Positions 12,640-25,872 of a stretch of 64,000 nt of DNA are shown here, piece after piece. The stretch's first letter is position 1; each line of letters begins with the position of its first letter. This stretch comes from Eledone cirrhosa (taxonomy: Eukaryota; Mollusca; Cephalopoda; Octopoda; Eledonidae). The notes beneath the pieces are model-generated. The model was not told the DNA's origin, searched no databases, and saw only the letters and a program-made list of their open reading frames with translations. The stretch lies in NCBI GenBank assembly GCA_964016885.1, contig OZ024742.1:355925882-355989881 (forward strand), given 5' to 3'. A program made the position numbers and the translations under genes.

Positions 12640-13195
12640 TTAATTCTGTCAGACCCTCAAAAACAATCGTCTTGTATTTAAACTCTGATTACTGTTATAC
12701 GTTCGTTTATAAGTTTAGATTAAGCAAAAAAAAAATAACCTTCTAGTTATAACTTTTTCGGGAACATTCTTCCTTCTTCTTCTCCTCTACTCTGTCCCCC
12801 AATGCATTGTCTATAAGCCTACAGGCCTCCCTCTCTCTCTCTGTCTCTTAGCAAGTATAAAAAGAACCTGTCGCTCGTCAAAGATTTCAGAATTCTACGA
12901 ATCTTCATCCCTGCCAAAGGGACGTTTGAGAAATGTGATGTATTTACGCCATTTTCTTGTCTCTCTCTATGTTTTGACACGGTCCATTTACTTAGAATCC
13001 AAGCTTTCAATGTTATTCGTAATTTCTGTCACACCCTCAAAAACAATCGTCTTGTATTTAAACGCTGATTACTGTTATACGTTCGTTTAATAACCTCGTA
13101 TTTAAACGCTGATTACTGTTATACGTTCGTTTAATAACCTCGTATTTAAACACTGATTACTGTTATACGTTCATTTATAGGTTTAGATTTTTAAA
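12640..13195. repeat. Duplicated block with a 44-bp tandem repeat
   Basis: A block beginning ctgtcagaccctcaaaaac recurs near 13025 as ctgtcacaccctcaaaaac. In the second copy the piece cgtatttaaacgctgatta with its 3' neighbour is tandemly triplicated at a 44-bp period (about 13050-13180). Confidence 0.8.
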
Positions 13196-13655
13196 AAAGA
13201 AAAAATAACCTTCTATATATAACCTCCCTATATCCTCCCTCCCACTCGCCACCATTGTTACATGGTCCAATCATAATCCGGTGGCTTATACGTCTCTCTT
13301 ACCAATCTCTTACACAAAACCACCGCCTCGGCTATTCACTCCTTAAGTTTAAACCTGGTTGCCTCTGATATGCTAGATGGACTGTGGCATTCTGAAGAGA
13401 ACGAAGAATCTGGACACTCAAATGACAATGTCAAATATAAAGATAAATTCACCTCATGTGGCCTCTGATGCAAGGATTGCTCTTTATTTCAGATGCGGAT
13501 GGCAAACATAACCCCATCTCCCTCAACCCTCCCTACACCTCCAACCCATCCTTTCCACCCATCAAACGAAATCCAAAACTTCAGGGTTGGTACCATGAAT
13601 GTAGGCATTTTAAAAGGTTGCTCTCTCTAACGAGGTTGTAGAGATTTTAACTGAG
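13196..13655. other. Unassigned sequence
   Basis: C-rich, no recognised gene or repeat. It flanks the 36-bp array. Confidence 0.4.
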
Positions 13656-14711
13656 CATCACAAGGTTAACTCTCAACAGCTGCTGAGCAACCATCACATG
13701 GTTAACTCTCAACAGCTGCTGAGCGACCATCACAAGGTTAACTCACAACAGCTGCTGAGCGACCATCACAAGGTTAACTCTCAACAGCTGCTGAGCGACC
13801 ATCACAAGGTTAACTCACAACAGCTGCTGAGCGACCATCACAAGGTTAACTCTCAACAGCTGCTGGGCGACCATCACAAGGTTAACTCTCAACAGCTGCT
13901 GAGCGACCATCACAAGGTTAACTCACAACAGCTGCTGAGTGACCATCACAAGGTTAACTCTCAACAGCTGCTGAGCGACCATCACAAAGTTAACTCACAA
14001 CAGCTGCTGAACGACCATCACATGGTTAACTCACAACAGCTGCTGAGTGACCATCACAAGGTTAACTCACAACAGCTACAGAGCGACCATCAAAAGGTTA
14101 ACTCTCAACAGCTGCCGAGCGACCATCACAAGGTTAACTCTCAACAGCTGCTGAGCGTCCGTCACAAGGTTAACTCTCAACAGCTGCTGAGCGACCATCA
14201 CAAGGTTAACTCACAACAGCTGCTGAGTGACCATCACAAGGTTAACTCTCAACAGCTGCTAAGCGACCATCACAAGGTTAACTCACAACAGCTGCTGAAC
14301 GACCATCACATGGTTAACTCACAACAGCTGCTGAGCGACCATCACAAGGTTAACTAACAACAGCTGCAGAGCGACCATCAAAAGGTTAACTCTCAACAGT
14401 TGCTGAGCGACCATCACAAGGTTAACTCTCAACAGCTGCTGAGCGACCATCACAAGGTTAACTCACAACAGCTGCTGAGCGACCATCACAAGGTTTACTC
14501 ACAACAGCTGCAGAGCGACCATCAAAAGGTTAACTCACAACAGCTGCTGAGCGACCATCACAAGGTTAACTCACAACAGCTGCTGAGCGACCATCACAAG
14601 GTTAACCCTCAACAGCTGCTGAGCGACCATCACAAGGTTAACTCTCAACAGCAGCTGAGCGACCATCACAAGGTTAACTCTCAACAGCTGCTGAACAACC
14701 ATCACAAGTGC
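13656..14711. repeat. 36-bp minisatellite, about 29 units
   Basis: The unit reads gttaactctcaacagctg then ctgagcgaccatcacaag. Since 36 is divisible by three it stays open in one frame and reads as a repeat of VNSQQLLSDHHK for 219 codons (13698-14357) and again from 14400. The break is a TCA-to-TAA change. Each unit has the palindromes GTTAAC and CAGCTG (an E-box). A higher-order period of eight units (288 bp) shows as catggttaactcac at about 14024 and 14312. Splice or promoter evidence for a gene is absent. Confidence 0.92.
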
Positions 14712-14792
14712 CCTACTCAGAACCTAAATATAATATTCATGAAATAAATAAGGACTCAGGAACTAGGTCAATTATATGTAACAATAGAATTA

Positions 14793-15220
14793 TCATCACC
14801 GTTTAACATGCATTTTCCATGTTAGCATGAGTTACAGTGTGTACTGGGTGCTTTTTGTTTTGACAACTACACGATCACATTACAGTGTGGGCTGGGTACT
14901 TTATGTTGTGACAAATACATGATCACATTACAGTGTGGGCTGGATGCTTTTTGTTGTGATAACTACATGATCACATTACAGTGTGGGCTGGGTGCTTTAT
15001 ATTGTGACAACTACACAATCACATTACAGTGTGGGCTGGGTGCTTTATGTTGTGACAAATACAGGATCACATTACAGTGCGGGCTGGGTGCTTTTTGTTG
15101 TGACAACTACATGATCACATTACAGTGTGGGCTGGGTGCTTTATATTGTGACAACTACACAATCACATTACAGTGTGGGCTGGGTGCTTTTTGCCATGTT
15201 ACCATCATGACCACTTTACA
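14793..15220 (-). repeat. 48-bp minisatellite array with (ATC)n-type tail (8 units)
   Basis: Eight units of gtgtgggctgggtgctttt... preceded by the family tail (atcatcaccgtttaacatg, ttttccatgttagcatg). Units 2-4 resemble 5-7, giving a 144-bp higher-order repeat. Antisense relative to the copies at 34.7 and 57.9 kb. The family body between tail and array is deleted. Confidence 0.85.
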
Positions 15221-15884
15221 GAATATTTATATAAATACACTGATAAGGTTTGACTAATTCGTAGAGATACAAAAGCGTTAAACTATACATTAGGAAGTTG
15301 GTGTTGTTTGTGTCTAGCTCCAATGGAACTCTGATGAAGCAGAATTATGTTTTGTTATTACTGTAACTGTCACTCTATGGTTCCTTGGCTAAATTATTAA
15401 CCAAGTGAATCAACTCTGCTGATTTTGTCTTTATCACTAAATCTCGTTACTATCCCATTGCCAGCATATTAAAATCATATCAGAGCTCATATTGTTTTTG
15501 TGGACCATAATAATCTTTTTTATTGTACATCAAACCAAACAATAATTTATAACCATTTTCCAATCTCTATGAAGTTATCCTTCAGTGGAATATTTATAGC
15601 AGGTAAGTAGATTTCATCTTTAGTGCTGATTTATCACAGAAACTAAAAATATCACAAACATCTATAGTTTTAGCAAGCAACAGTCTGTTATCATGAGACC
15701 ACAAAATATTTCCAGGTCTGTAGCAGATTATTGACATCAAACATTTATAGTTCTCTTTAAGAGAGTTTATGTATCTAAACACTTTTGAATTTTATTCACA
15801 GAGATTGCATTGCACTTCTTTAAAATGTTCACTAATGTTAGCTGAGACTCCTGTTTTCAATATATGTTATAATAAGTGTAATGG
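15221..15884. other. Unassigned sequence
   Basis: No gene or recognised repeat. Confidence 0.5.
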
Positions 15885-16095
15885 GTTGGCAGAATTGGTA
15901 GAGCATCAGATAAAAAGACACTGCAGTATTTTTATGGTTTTTTGCATTATTTGTCAAGAGCAGGATTTCAACTGTTGACAAAATAATCTACCAGTCTTTT
16001 TTTTTCTTTCCCCCAATACAATAAAGTATCATTCCAGTTTTGCAGAATTTCCACAGGTGATAAAATAAAGTGCCAGTTCATTTTTTCTTTCCCCA
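15885..16095 (+). repeat. Degenerate tRNA-Lys-type SINE, sense
   Basis: Starts with the tRNA-like ggcagaattggtagagcatc, followed by a box-B-like gatttcaactgttgac. It continues into a degenerate, partly duplicated body with gataaaataaagtgccag. Confidence 0.5.
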
Positions 16096-16756
16096 ATTCT
16101 GCTGCCCTCATGCCTGAAATAGACACCAACATATGTTATAATAGACAGCTGGCATTAGCAAGAAGGGTAACCATAAAAATAAGGATTGCAGGCACACAAT
16201 ATTAAAGCTATTTAAATATTCAAACCCTGTTAGTTTCGGAATTACAAATGAAGTACAACAGTTTTACTTATGGCTTCCTTCATAGTTATACAATATATAT
16301 ATTCTCATTTATATATTTCATAAAAACAACAAATTACATGATTGAAATTTTGTTTGATATACAACATGTAATTCAAATGAACATTTGAATAAAAACAATG
16401 AATAAACTAAATGGAATTAAGAAAACAAGAAAATCCGGTATTTTATATGAATATTTTGCTAAACAAAGAAACAATAAACAATGGAAATATTAACAGATGT
16501 GTTAATAAAAGAAAAAATATTTTAATCAAATTAAGAAGAAAAGAGCAATGAAAAAAAAATTGAGTTTATTTCCTTAATTTAATAACATAACAATTATCAA
16601 AATAACCTGACTTGCTAAATATTTTGCTGTTGAAGTTTGTTTTTAAATTCAATATGATAGAAGTAGGAAAATAGCTAGCTTAATCAATTAAATAAATCCC
16701 AAGTGTTGGCAATAGATGTTTGCTTTGTTTTGTCAGAATTAATAAACACAAAGCAA
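16096..16756. other. Unassigned AT-rich sequence
   Basis: Nothing recognised. Confidence 0.5.
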
Positions 16757-16912
16757 TATATATATATATGTATATGTGTATATATGTATATATATATTTA
16801 TATATATATATATATGTATTGCATATACATACATATATATATATAAATATATATGTACACATCGATAGAACATTGTTTTTTCATTTGTATATATATATAT
16901 ATATATATATAG
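16757..16912. repeat. (TA)n/(TGTA)n microsatellite
   Basis: Two TA-rich tracts separated by about 40 bp. Confidence 0.9.
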
Positions 16913-16965
16913 TTTCTCTCTGTATATTTGTTTTCAAATGTAAATGTAACTATAAATTCAATAAT

Positions 16966-17105
16966 TGTTTCTACTTTTTGGCACAAGGCCAGCAATTACC
17001 CAGTACATTACTGGTACTTTATTTTATCAACCCCGTAAGGATGAAAGGCAAAGTTAACCTCGACGGGATTTGAATTCAGACCGTAAAGGGACGTAACTAT
17101 GCTGG
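16966..17105 (-). repeat. tRNA-Lys-type SINE, truncated
   Basis: Antisense body (tttggcacaaggccagcaat ... cattactggtac) and part of the tRNA half (gggatttgaattcagac). The tRNA 5' end is cut off. Confidence 0.85.
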
Positions 17106-17269
17106 ATTCAATAATGTTACTATGCCAAAATCACATTTATAAAATTATGACTTGGTTTAGTTTGTATTGAGGAAAGAATTTGCAAAGATATACTCTAAAT
17201 ATTATAGATATCATTCCGGAGAATTTTGGAAAACAAAATTTACATCTTCTACTTCTCCTTCTTCGCCCA

Positions 17270-17880
17270 CATATTTTTGAGAGGGTCATGGGAGAAGAGT
17301 CCTCAAACAATTCTCGCAGCAAGTCCTGTCACGAGCACCCATCTCCAACTGATCCAGCTGGGTCTCCAAGCATGACCTCCCAAGCTCATGGATGTTATCC
17401 AACCATCTTACTCAGGGTCTACTCCTGGGTCTCCTACCAGTTGGTTTTGCCCATAAAATGTGTCCAGCAATTATTTCCTGAGACATTCTAACCCCATTCC
17501 CATAGTATCGGAGCTGTGATCTCTCAATTCAGAGAAGTAGCAACTCTACCTGGAGTGACTCTCTAATCTCCAAGCTATGCACTCTATCGAGTAAAGATGG
17601 CCCTTTGGAGAAACTAAATTTTGGCCACTTGCAATAACGATCATATCACTTTGGTCATTACCCAAGATACATGACCATAGGTAAGGTTTGGCACAAATAC
17701 AGATTTGAAAATAGTGAGTTTGGCTTTTACACCTGCCTCCCTTCTTCTAATTATTGAATGCTGAAGCTGACGCATTACTACACCAGCTTTTGCAATTTTT
17801 GCATTTAATTCAGCCACCTGCTTTCCATCACTTGTGAGATACTTGAACTTCACCACCTGCTATAGTGATATAATCAAGGA
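17270..17880 (-). pseudogene. LINE RT C-terminal fragment
   Basis: On the minus strand the thumb/C-terminal region reads KYLTSDGKQVAELNAKIAKA then KAKLTIFKSVFVPNLTYGH near 17700-17855. Degraded equivalents of LLLRIERSQLRYYGNGVRMS and KPTGRRPRSRP lie near 17440-17560, and the copy ends in a purine-rich tail. This is the common 3'-end relic of a second LINE lineage (SDGRQ...ILTYGHESWVMT type), distinct from the one at 9.9-12.6 kb. It has several stops and no RT catalytic core. A shorter relative is at 57.2 kb. Confidence 0.75.
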
Positions 17881-18110
17881 AAAGGTTACAAAGTATTTCA
17901 AACATTTACTTTCATATATCTATTGGCTTCTTACATAGCACATGACCTTGTTATTAAACGAAGAGAGAAAACACAGAAGAAGAAATGCATGGACATTTCA
18001 TTATATTTTCATTCACCAATCATCCAAAACTTGTGTAATAAAGAAAAGCAGGATCATTAGATAAAGTTATTCACAGACATTTAATACACATACATGTTCT
18101 TGATCGGATT
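17881..18110. other. Unassigned sequence
   Basis: No feature recognised. Confidence 0.4.
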
Positions 18111-18412
18111 TAGACATTGGGGTGGCCCAGGGATCTTCAGTTTTTGTGGGCCCCTCATACACAAAGAATTAGAATACACATGAAAACCTCAAAATGTACA
18201 TGTCAAAGTTACCGCGGTGCAAGTAATTGGAATTTAAAAAATATATACAAACAGGCATTACATTAAAAAATTCTGTCCATCCTAAAACTAAAACGCCCAC
18301 ATGTGGACACAAATAAATTGCTACACCTTTTGCCTTTGGTGACCCGCCCCCCAGCAGGGGGCAATTGCCCAAGTTGCCCCTTCCATTTAATCCAGCCTTG
18401 CTCATGTTACGT
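18111..18412 (+). repeat. Dispersed repeat, family W copy 1
   Basis: Matches 27738-28022 in the same orientation over about 290 bp. Shared blocks include gtgcaagtaattggaattt / gcgcaactaattggaattg and cacaaataaattgctac / cacaaataaattgctat, with aatccagccttg / aatccagccctg at the end. The ends (ggatttagac ... ttaatccagcc) suggest short inverted termini, so a non-autonomous DNA transposon is possible. No coding capacity. Confidence 0.65.
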
Positions 18413-18845
18413 GTATACATTTGTCAGTTGGCATCTGCCAAATATAATGTAAGAAAAAAAACAAATTCCAGTGAATTGATCTTCTTAATAAAAGTAATTC
18501 AACATTGTGGTTGGTACCTGGGGATAAATGCAATATAATTGACAGCAAGGGCAGAGTGTAATATGTGGAGTGGATTTCAGAATGAGTGTTATGCATCTAG
18601 TAGAAACCATTACACTAAGAGTTGAGTTAGGAGTGACTATATACTCATTTTGGTCAATTGTTGAAGTGTTGGTGGTTCAGTTCTTGTCACAGAGCTTTCT
18701 TTTCAATACAGACTATATTTAGGAGTGTAGACATATCTTAGATGTGAGAGCAAGGTTTAACTGTTTATCAGCATTGAACGAACTCAGCAACTCTTCAGAT
18801 TTGAAGTATTTTCTGGCCCTGAATATGTATGTTAGTCTTTCAAAT
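18413..18845. other. Unassigned sequence before the 43-bp array
   Basis: No recognised feature. Confidence 0.4.
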
Positions 18846-21800
18846 GCAGTGTTGTTGTGTTACACATACAACACTGTTAACAGTGTGACAGTGTTTGCTA
18901 TGTTACACATACAACAATGCTAACAGTGTGACAGTGTTTGCTGTGTTACACATACAACATTGCTAACAGTGTGACAGCGGTTGATGTGTTACACATACAA
19001 CACTGCTAAGAATGTGACAGTGCTTGCTGTGTTACACATACAACACTGCTAACAGGGTAACAGTGTTTGCTGTGTTACACATACAACACTGCAATCAGTG
19101 TCACAGTGTTTGCTGTGTTACACATATAACACTGCTAACAGTGTGACAGTGTTTGCTGTGTTACACATACAACACTGCTAAAAGTGTGACAGTGTTTGCT
19201 GGGTTACACATACAATACTGCTAACAGTGTGAAAGTGTTTGCTGTGTTACACATACAACACTGCTAACAGTGTGACATTGTTTGATGTGTTACACATACA
19301 ACACTGCTAACAGTGTGACAGCGTTTGCTATATTACACATACAACACTGATAACAGTGTGACAATGTTTGCTGTGTTACACATACAAGACTGCTAACAGT
19401 GTGACAGTGTTTGCTGTGTTACACATATAACACTGCTAACAGTGTGACAGTGTTTGTTGTGTTACACATACAACACTGCTAACAGTGTGACAGTGTTTGC
19501 TGTGTTACACATACAAGACTGCTAACAGTGTGACAGTGTGTGTTGTGTTACACATATAACACTGCTTACAGTGTGACAGTTTTTGATGTGTTACACATAC
19601 AACACTGTTAACAGTGTGACAGTGTCTGCTGTGTTAAACATACAACACTGCTAACAGGGTGACAGTGTTTGCTGAGTTACACATACAACACTGCTAACAG
19701 GGTGACAGTGTTTGCTGAGTTACACATATAACACTGATAACACTGTAACAGTGTAACAGTGTGTTCTGTGTTACACATACAACACTGCTAACAGTGTGAC
19801 AGTGTTTTATGTGTTACACATACAACACTGCTAACAGTGTAACAGTGCTTGCTGTGTTACACATACAACACTGCTAACAGTGTGACAGTGTTTGATGTGT
19901 TACACATACAACACTGCTAACAGTGTGACAGTGTTTGCTGTGTTACACATACAACACTGCTAACAGTGTGACAGTGTTTGATGTGTTACACATACAACAC
20001 TTCTAACAGTGTGACAGTGTTGCTGTGTTACACATACAACACTGCTATCAGTGTGAAAATGTTTGTTGTGTTACACATATAACACTGCTAACAGTGTGAC
20101 AGTGTTTGATGTGTTACACATACAACACTGCTAACAGTGTGACAGTGTTTGCTGTTTTTCACATACAACACTGATAACAGTGTGACAGTGTGTGTTGTGT
20201 TACACAAACAACACTGCTAACAGTGTGACAGTGTTTGCTGTGTTACACATGCAACACTGTTTACAGTGTGACAGTGTTTGTTGTGTTACACATACAACAC
20301 TGCTAACAGTGTGACAGTGTTTATTGTGTTACGCATATAACCCTGCTAACAGTGTGACAGTGTGTGTTGTGTTACACATACAACACTGCTAACAGTGTGA
20401 CAGTGTTTGCTGTGTTATACATACAACACTGCTAACAGTGTGACAGTGTTTGTTGTGTTATACATACAACACTGCTAACAGTGTGACAGTGTTTACTGTG
20501 TTACACATACAACACTGCTAACAGTGTGACAGCGTTTGTTGCGTTACACATATAACACTGCTAACAGTGTGACAGTGTTTGATGTGTTACACATACAACA
20601 CTGCTAACAGTGTGACAGTGTTTGATGTGTTACACATACAAAACAGTTAACAGTGTGACAGTGTGTGTTGTGTTACACATGTAACACTGCTAACAGTGTG
20701 ACATTGTTTGCTGTGTTACACATACAATACTGCTAACAGTGTGACAGTGTTTGCTGTGTTACACATACGACATTGCTAACAGTGTGACAGTGTTTGTTAT
20801 GTTACACATACAACACTGCTAACAGTGTGACAGTGTTTTCTGTTTTACACATACAACACTGCTTACAGTGTGACAGTGTTTGCTGTGTTACACATATAAC
20901 CCTGCTAACAGTGTGACAGTGTTTGCTGTGTTACACATATAACCCTGCTAACAGTGTGACAGTGTTTGCTGTGTTACACATACAATACTGCTAACAGTGT
21001 GCCAGTGTTTGCTGTGTTACACATATAACACTGCTAACAGTGTGACAGTGTTTGCTGTGTTACACATACAACACTGCTAACAGTGTGACAATGTTTTCTG
21101 TTTTACACATACAACACTTCTAACAGTGTGCCAGTGTTTGCTGTGTTACACATATACCACTGCTAACAGTGTGACAGTGTTTGCTGTGTTACACACACAA
21201 CACTGCTAACAGTGTGACAGTGTTTGCTGTGTTACACATACACCACTGCTAACATTGTGACAGCGTTTGCTGTGTTACACATTCAACACTGCTAACAGTG
21301 TGACAGGGTTTGCTGTGTTACACACACAACACTGCTAACAGTGTGACAGTGTTTGCTGTGTTACACATACAACACTGCTAACAGTGTGACAGTGTTTGAT
21401 GTGTTACACATATAACACTGCTAACAGTGTGACACTGTTTGCTGTGTTACACATACAACACTGCTAACAGTGTGACATTGTTTGCTGTGTTACACATACA
21501 ACACTGCTAATAGTGTGACATTGTTTTCTGTGTTACACTTACAACACTGCTAACAGTGTGACAGTGTTTGCTGTGTTACACATACAACCCTGCTAACAGT
21601 GTGTCAGTGTTTTCTGTGTTACACATACAACACTGCTAACAGTGTGACAGTGTTTGCTGTGTTACACATACAACACTGCTTACAGTGTGACAGTGTTTGT
21701 TGTGTTACACATACAACACTGCTAACAGTGTGACAGTGGTTTCTGTGTTACACATGCAACACTGTTAACAGCGTGACAGTGTTTGCTGTGTTACACATAT

Positions 21801-22762
21801 AACCCTGCTAACAGTGTGACAGTGTTTGCTGTGTTACACATACAACACTGCTTACAGTGTGACAGTGTTTGCTGTGTTACACATACAACACTGCTAACAG
21901 TGTGACAGTGTGTGTTGTGTTATACATACAACACTGCTAACAGTGTGACATTGTTTGCTGTGTTACACATACAACACTGCTAACAGCGTGACAGTGTTTG
22001 CTGTGTTACACATACAACACTGCTAACAGTGTGACAGTGTTTGCTGTGTTACACATACAACACTGTTTACAGTGTGACAGTGTTTGTTGTGTTACACATA
22101 CAACACTGCTAACAGTGTGACAGTGTTTTCTGTGTTACACATACAACACTGCTAACAGTGTGACAGCGTTTGCTGTGTTACGCATATAACCCTGCTAACA
22201 GTGTGACAGTGTGTGTTGTGTTACACATACAACACTGCTAACAGAGTGACAGTGTTTGCTGTGTTACACATACAACACTGCTAACAGTGTGACAGTGTTT
22301 GCTGTGTTACACATACAATACTGCTTACAGTGTGACAGTGTTTGCTGTGTTACTACATACAATACTGCTTACAGTGTGACAGTGTTTGCTGTGTTACACA
22401 TACAACACTGCTAACAGTGTGACAGTGTTTGCTGTGTTACACATACAATACTGCTTACAGTGTGACAGTGTTTGCTGTGTTACTACATACAATACTGCTT
22501 ACAGTGTGACAGTGTTTGCTGTGTTACACATACAATACTGCTTACAGTGTGACAGTGTTTGCTGTGTTACTACATACAACACTGCTAACAGTGTGACAGT
22601 GTTTGCTGTGTTACACATACAATACTGCTTACAGTGTGACAGTGTTTGCTGTGTTACACATACAATACTGCTTACAGTGTGACAGTGTTTGCTGTGTTAC
22701 ACATACAATACTGCTTACAGTGTGACAGTGTTTGCTGTGTTACACATACAACACTGCTAACA
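18846..22762. repeat. 43-bp minisatellite, about 91 units (3.9 kb)
   Basis: Contiguous tandem array with consensus cagtgtgacagtgtttgc, tgtgttacacatacaaca, ctgctaa. The junction of neighbouring units forms a short hairpin (ACACTG-CTAA-CAGTGT). Units differ by scattered substitutions. Toward the right end (22.3-22.75 kb) a variant with tactacatac and ctgcttacag is locally amplified, a sign of recent unequal exchange. No spacers between units, so it is not a CRISPR array. Confidence 0.97.
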
Positions 22763-22939
22763 ATGGTCATCAGTAATTGAGAAGTCTTAAATATAAAGCA
22801 ACTCTGAGTTTTGTGCAATAGGTTAAGAGAGTATTCCTGTATCTCATATGAGATATCTGAAAAGGTGAACATAAGGAGAGGGAGGGGGTGATCTGACTGT
22901 AAATCACTACAGCATGTGGGTAGACATAAAATAGCTGAA
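22763..22939. other. Unassigned sequence
   Basis: Short spacer, nothing recognised. Confidence 0.4.
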
Positions 22940-23405
22940 GATCATGATGATGATAGTCATAGTTGTGGTGGTGGCAGTACTAGTCGTTGTTGTTGTTGTT
23001 GTTGTGGGACTGGCGGTGGGGGTGGTCGTTGACAACAACGATGACAACAATGACGACGGTGGTGGCGATGGTTGTTGTGCAGGTGGTGATGGTGATCATG
23101 ATGATGATGACCGTGGTCGTAGTTGTGGTAGTGGTAGTGGTAGTGGTAGTCGTCGTCGTTGTTGTTGCGGTGGTGGTGGTGGGGGGGGGGGGTGACAATA
23201 ACGATGACGACAATGATGATGCCAATGACGGTGGTGATGATTGTTGTGGAGGTGGTGGTGATGATGATCGTGGTGGTAGTGGTAGTTGTCGTCATCATCT
23301 TCATCATTGTTGTCATCACGATGGTGGTTGTGACAACAACGATCATGGTCATGATGAATATGATATGATGATAATGATGATGATGGTGATGATGATGATG
23401 GTTAA
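22940..23405. repeat. GTT/GGT/GAT-rich trinucleotide region
   Basis: Strongly strand-biased cryptic simple sequence with (GTT)n, (GTG)n, (GAC)n and (GAT)n blocks and one run of ten G at 23180-23193. Frames through it are low-complexity Val, Asp or Thr runs. Confidence 0.9.
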
Positions 23406-24330
23406 TTGGAAACTGTTTAACTTAGTTTGGAATCAATCACGTATCAATCCTCTATCAAACTCCCATTTTTTTCTATTAATGTTGTTCTCTGAATATGAAA
23501 AAACAAAATTGGGAGCTAAATTACAACACTTTGGCAAATCTAAGACATTTTATAATTTCTCATAAGTTTTTTTCTTATTGTGTTCTATGTGTAAAGGAAA
23601 TAAGATAAGTATTACTTAGTCCTACATGCCATTTCTTAAAAGTGGCAATTCTTTGTCACAATTGCAGTGACTATTGTGGCTTTAGGTTTGTGTTGTTGTT
23701 GCTGTTGTTGGTGGTGTTCTTTTCTTTTGTATTTCTGAACTGGAAACACTTGTCAGGAATGATAAGGTTATTAGGTTAAATATATTCTAATCCTCACCAC
23801 CATCTGACACTTCTCAATAGTTTTATGACATTTTTAATTTATTACCTCAGCACACATACTGGTTGCTGTTAGATAAATGAATTGGCTTTATAACAGCAGG
23901 AAATAAAAGACACAAGTGAGGTACTTTATTATGGTGAACATTGTTAATTTGGTATGATTAATTATCTATTACAGTGGGGGGTTCATTTTTACTCTTGATA
24001 TATATTTTTTGACAAAAAAAGAGAAATGAAAACAGCCATTATTATTTTCTCTTTGTTAGTTTCTGATTACTGATGTCTTTTAAATACCTTTCCTTTTTAC
24101 TTTTTATCATTTTTACATAGGAAAACTAGTGTGACTTAATAGCCATTTTTTATGGATATTGAGCGTACAAAAATACTTCACACCATCGAACAAATGAAGC
24201 TATATAAATTAGTTTTTATCATTTAAATCATTAAGAGAAACATTACATTACATTTGCATTGATGGTCTCTTCTTAAATAAATATTTGGTGTAAGGTTACT
24301 TTTTACAGCAGTCTTGTGACATCCCCTCTG

Positions 24331-24334
<4 letters not shown>
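23406..24334. other. Unassigned AT-rich sequence
   Basis: Nothing recognised apart from a short GTT-rich patch near 23690. Confidence 0.5.
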
Positions 24335-24612
<278 letters not shown>

Positions 24613-25230
24613 GATGCAATTCTGATATTGATGAAAGAAAAAAAGTTAATGTATGAATTTGTATTAATTTGAAGAGCAATCTATCAGACAATGAAACAAT
24701 AAATAACAAAATTTCTTATTTTATTTTTTGAAAGCAAAACTATTTCTCTCCATTATTCTGACATATTGCTGACCCATGAAGAAAGAAATAGATGTTTGTG
24801 CCAACCTTAATTATCTCCTACATCGAAAGATACCTTTCCAATCTGTTTTTGATGAAATGTTTTTCCTCTTAATGTTCACCGTTCTTTGTGTATCTCATCA
24901 AAGTTTTTACTAATTACTTTTATTGGAGAAAAGATTCATCTAAATAGTGTGCAAACCATTTGTCTCATTATTGTTTCTAATAAACAAATAATAAGTTTTG
25001 TTGTTTCAAACCCTGTTCTCTCTATTTTAATCGACCTTCAGCTGATGTTTATCAGAATAATTTCCACACTTTTGTTCCATCAACACCATTTCTCTTATTT
25101 GAGTACAGATCATTCCACATTATCACATTTAATGATTATCTAAGGTTAAAGATATTATCATAGAATCAGTAAATAGAATAGTTGTATTTAGAATATATAT
25201 ATATGTGTATGTGTATGTGACTGTATTATC
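24613..25230. other. Unassigned AT-rich sequence
   Basis: No gene or known repeat recognised. Confidence 0.5.
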
Positions 25231-25231
25231 A

Positions 25232-25476
25232 TCATCATCGTTTAGTGTCTATTTTCCATGCAATTACTATCATCATCATCAACATCATCGTCACTATTTT
25301 ACATCCGTTATTCCTTGTTAGTATGGGTTAGATGGGTTGTCCTGTTGTGGGCAGTGTCCAGTCAGCTGACTTGGTCTTGCTCATATGGAACTGATTCTGG
25401 CTTGCTTCCTACAGATGGATGCCCTTCCTAACAACAAGCTCATTTACAGTGAGTGCTGGTTGCTTTTTCTTTATAC

Positions 25477-25480
<4 letters not shown>
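25232..25480 (-). repeat. 48-bp-unit dispersed repeat, antisense
   Basis: Tail (atcatcatcatcgtttagtg), body (gttagatgggttgtcctgtt ... ctggcttgcttcctacagat) and part of one 48-bp unit (acagtgagtgctggttgctt). The tail has been partly duplicated. Confidence 0.8.
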
Positions 25481-25515
<35 letters not shown>

Positions 25516-25522
<7 letters not shown>

Positions 25523-25720
25523 TATAAAGAGTCAGGACATAATGGCTGAGATCGTGCCATTTCAACAGCTAGTTACAGACTCGAGATCTAGCTGTTGAAA
25601 TGGTAAGTGCTTAGCCGTCAGGTCCTGACTCTTTATGATATGACCATACTTTACTACCCCAAGTATCAAGTACTCTGTTGAGTAATGGTCTATCCAGACT
25701 GGTTCTATCCTGATCTCTAT
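25516..25720. repeat. Palindromic-head element, copy 1
   Basis: Imperfect inverted repeat of about 49 bp arms (ataaagagtcaggac ... gtcctgactctttat) around a 15-bp loop. It is followed by a tail (ctaccccaagtatcaagtac) that also follows the perfect palindrome at 37.6 kb. Both copies lie beside TA/TG microsatellite. Confidence 0.7.
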
Positions 25721-25756
25721 ATATATATAAGAGTGGAAGTTAGTAAAATCGAAGTT

Positions 25757-25759
25757 GCA

Positions 25760-25792
<33 letters not shown>

Positions 25793-25872
25793 TATGTATA
25801 CGTACATACATATATGTATACAGAAGCACAGTAGTATGTATATATATATACATACATGCACACATATATATA
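25757..25872. repeat. (TA)n/(CATA)n microsatellite
   Basis: TA-rich tract with ACGTACATA interruptions. Confidence 0.9.

Noticed and set aside
13698..14357. 219-codon repeat protein
   Set aside because: A 36-bp minisatellite is divisible by three, so one frame stays open by chance; one unit already carries a stop. Kept as a repeat, with the open frame noted as a finding.
15334..15360. CTGATGA near 15335 as a hammerhead core
   Set aside because: No GAAAC partner or pairing flanks.
18846..22762. CRISPR-like appearance of regularly repeated 43-bp units
   Set aside because: Units are contiguous with no unique spacers; eukaryotic minisatellite.
22944..23565. Val/Asp/His-rich frames on both strands
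   Set aside because: Trinucleotide cryptic repeat; no start context, splice site or domain.
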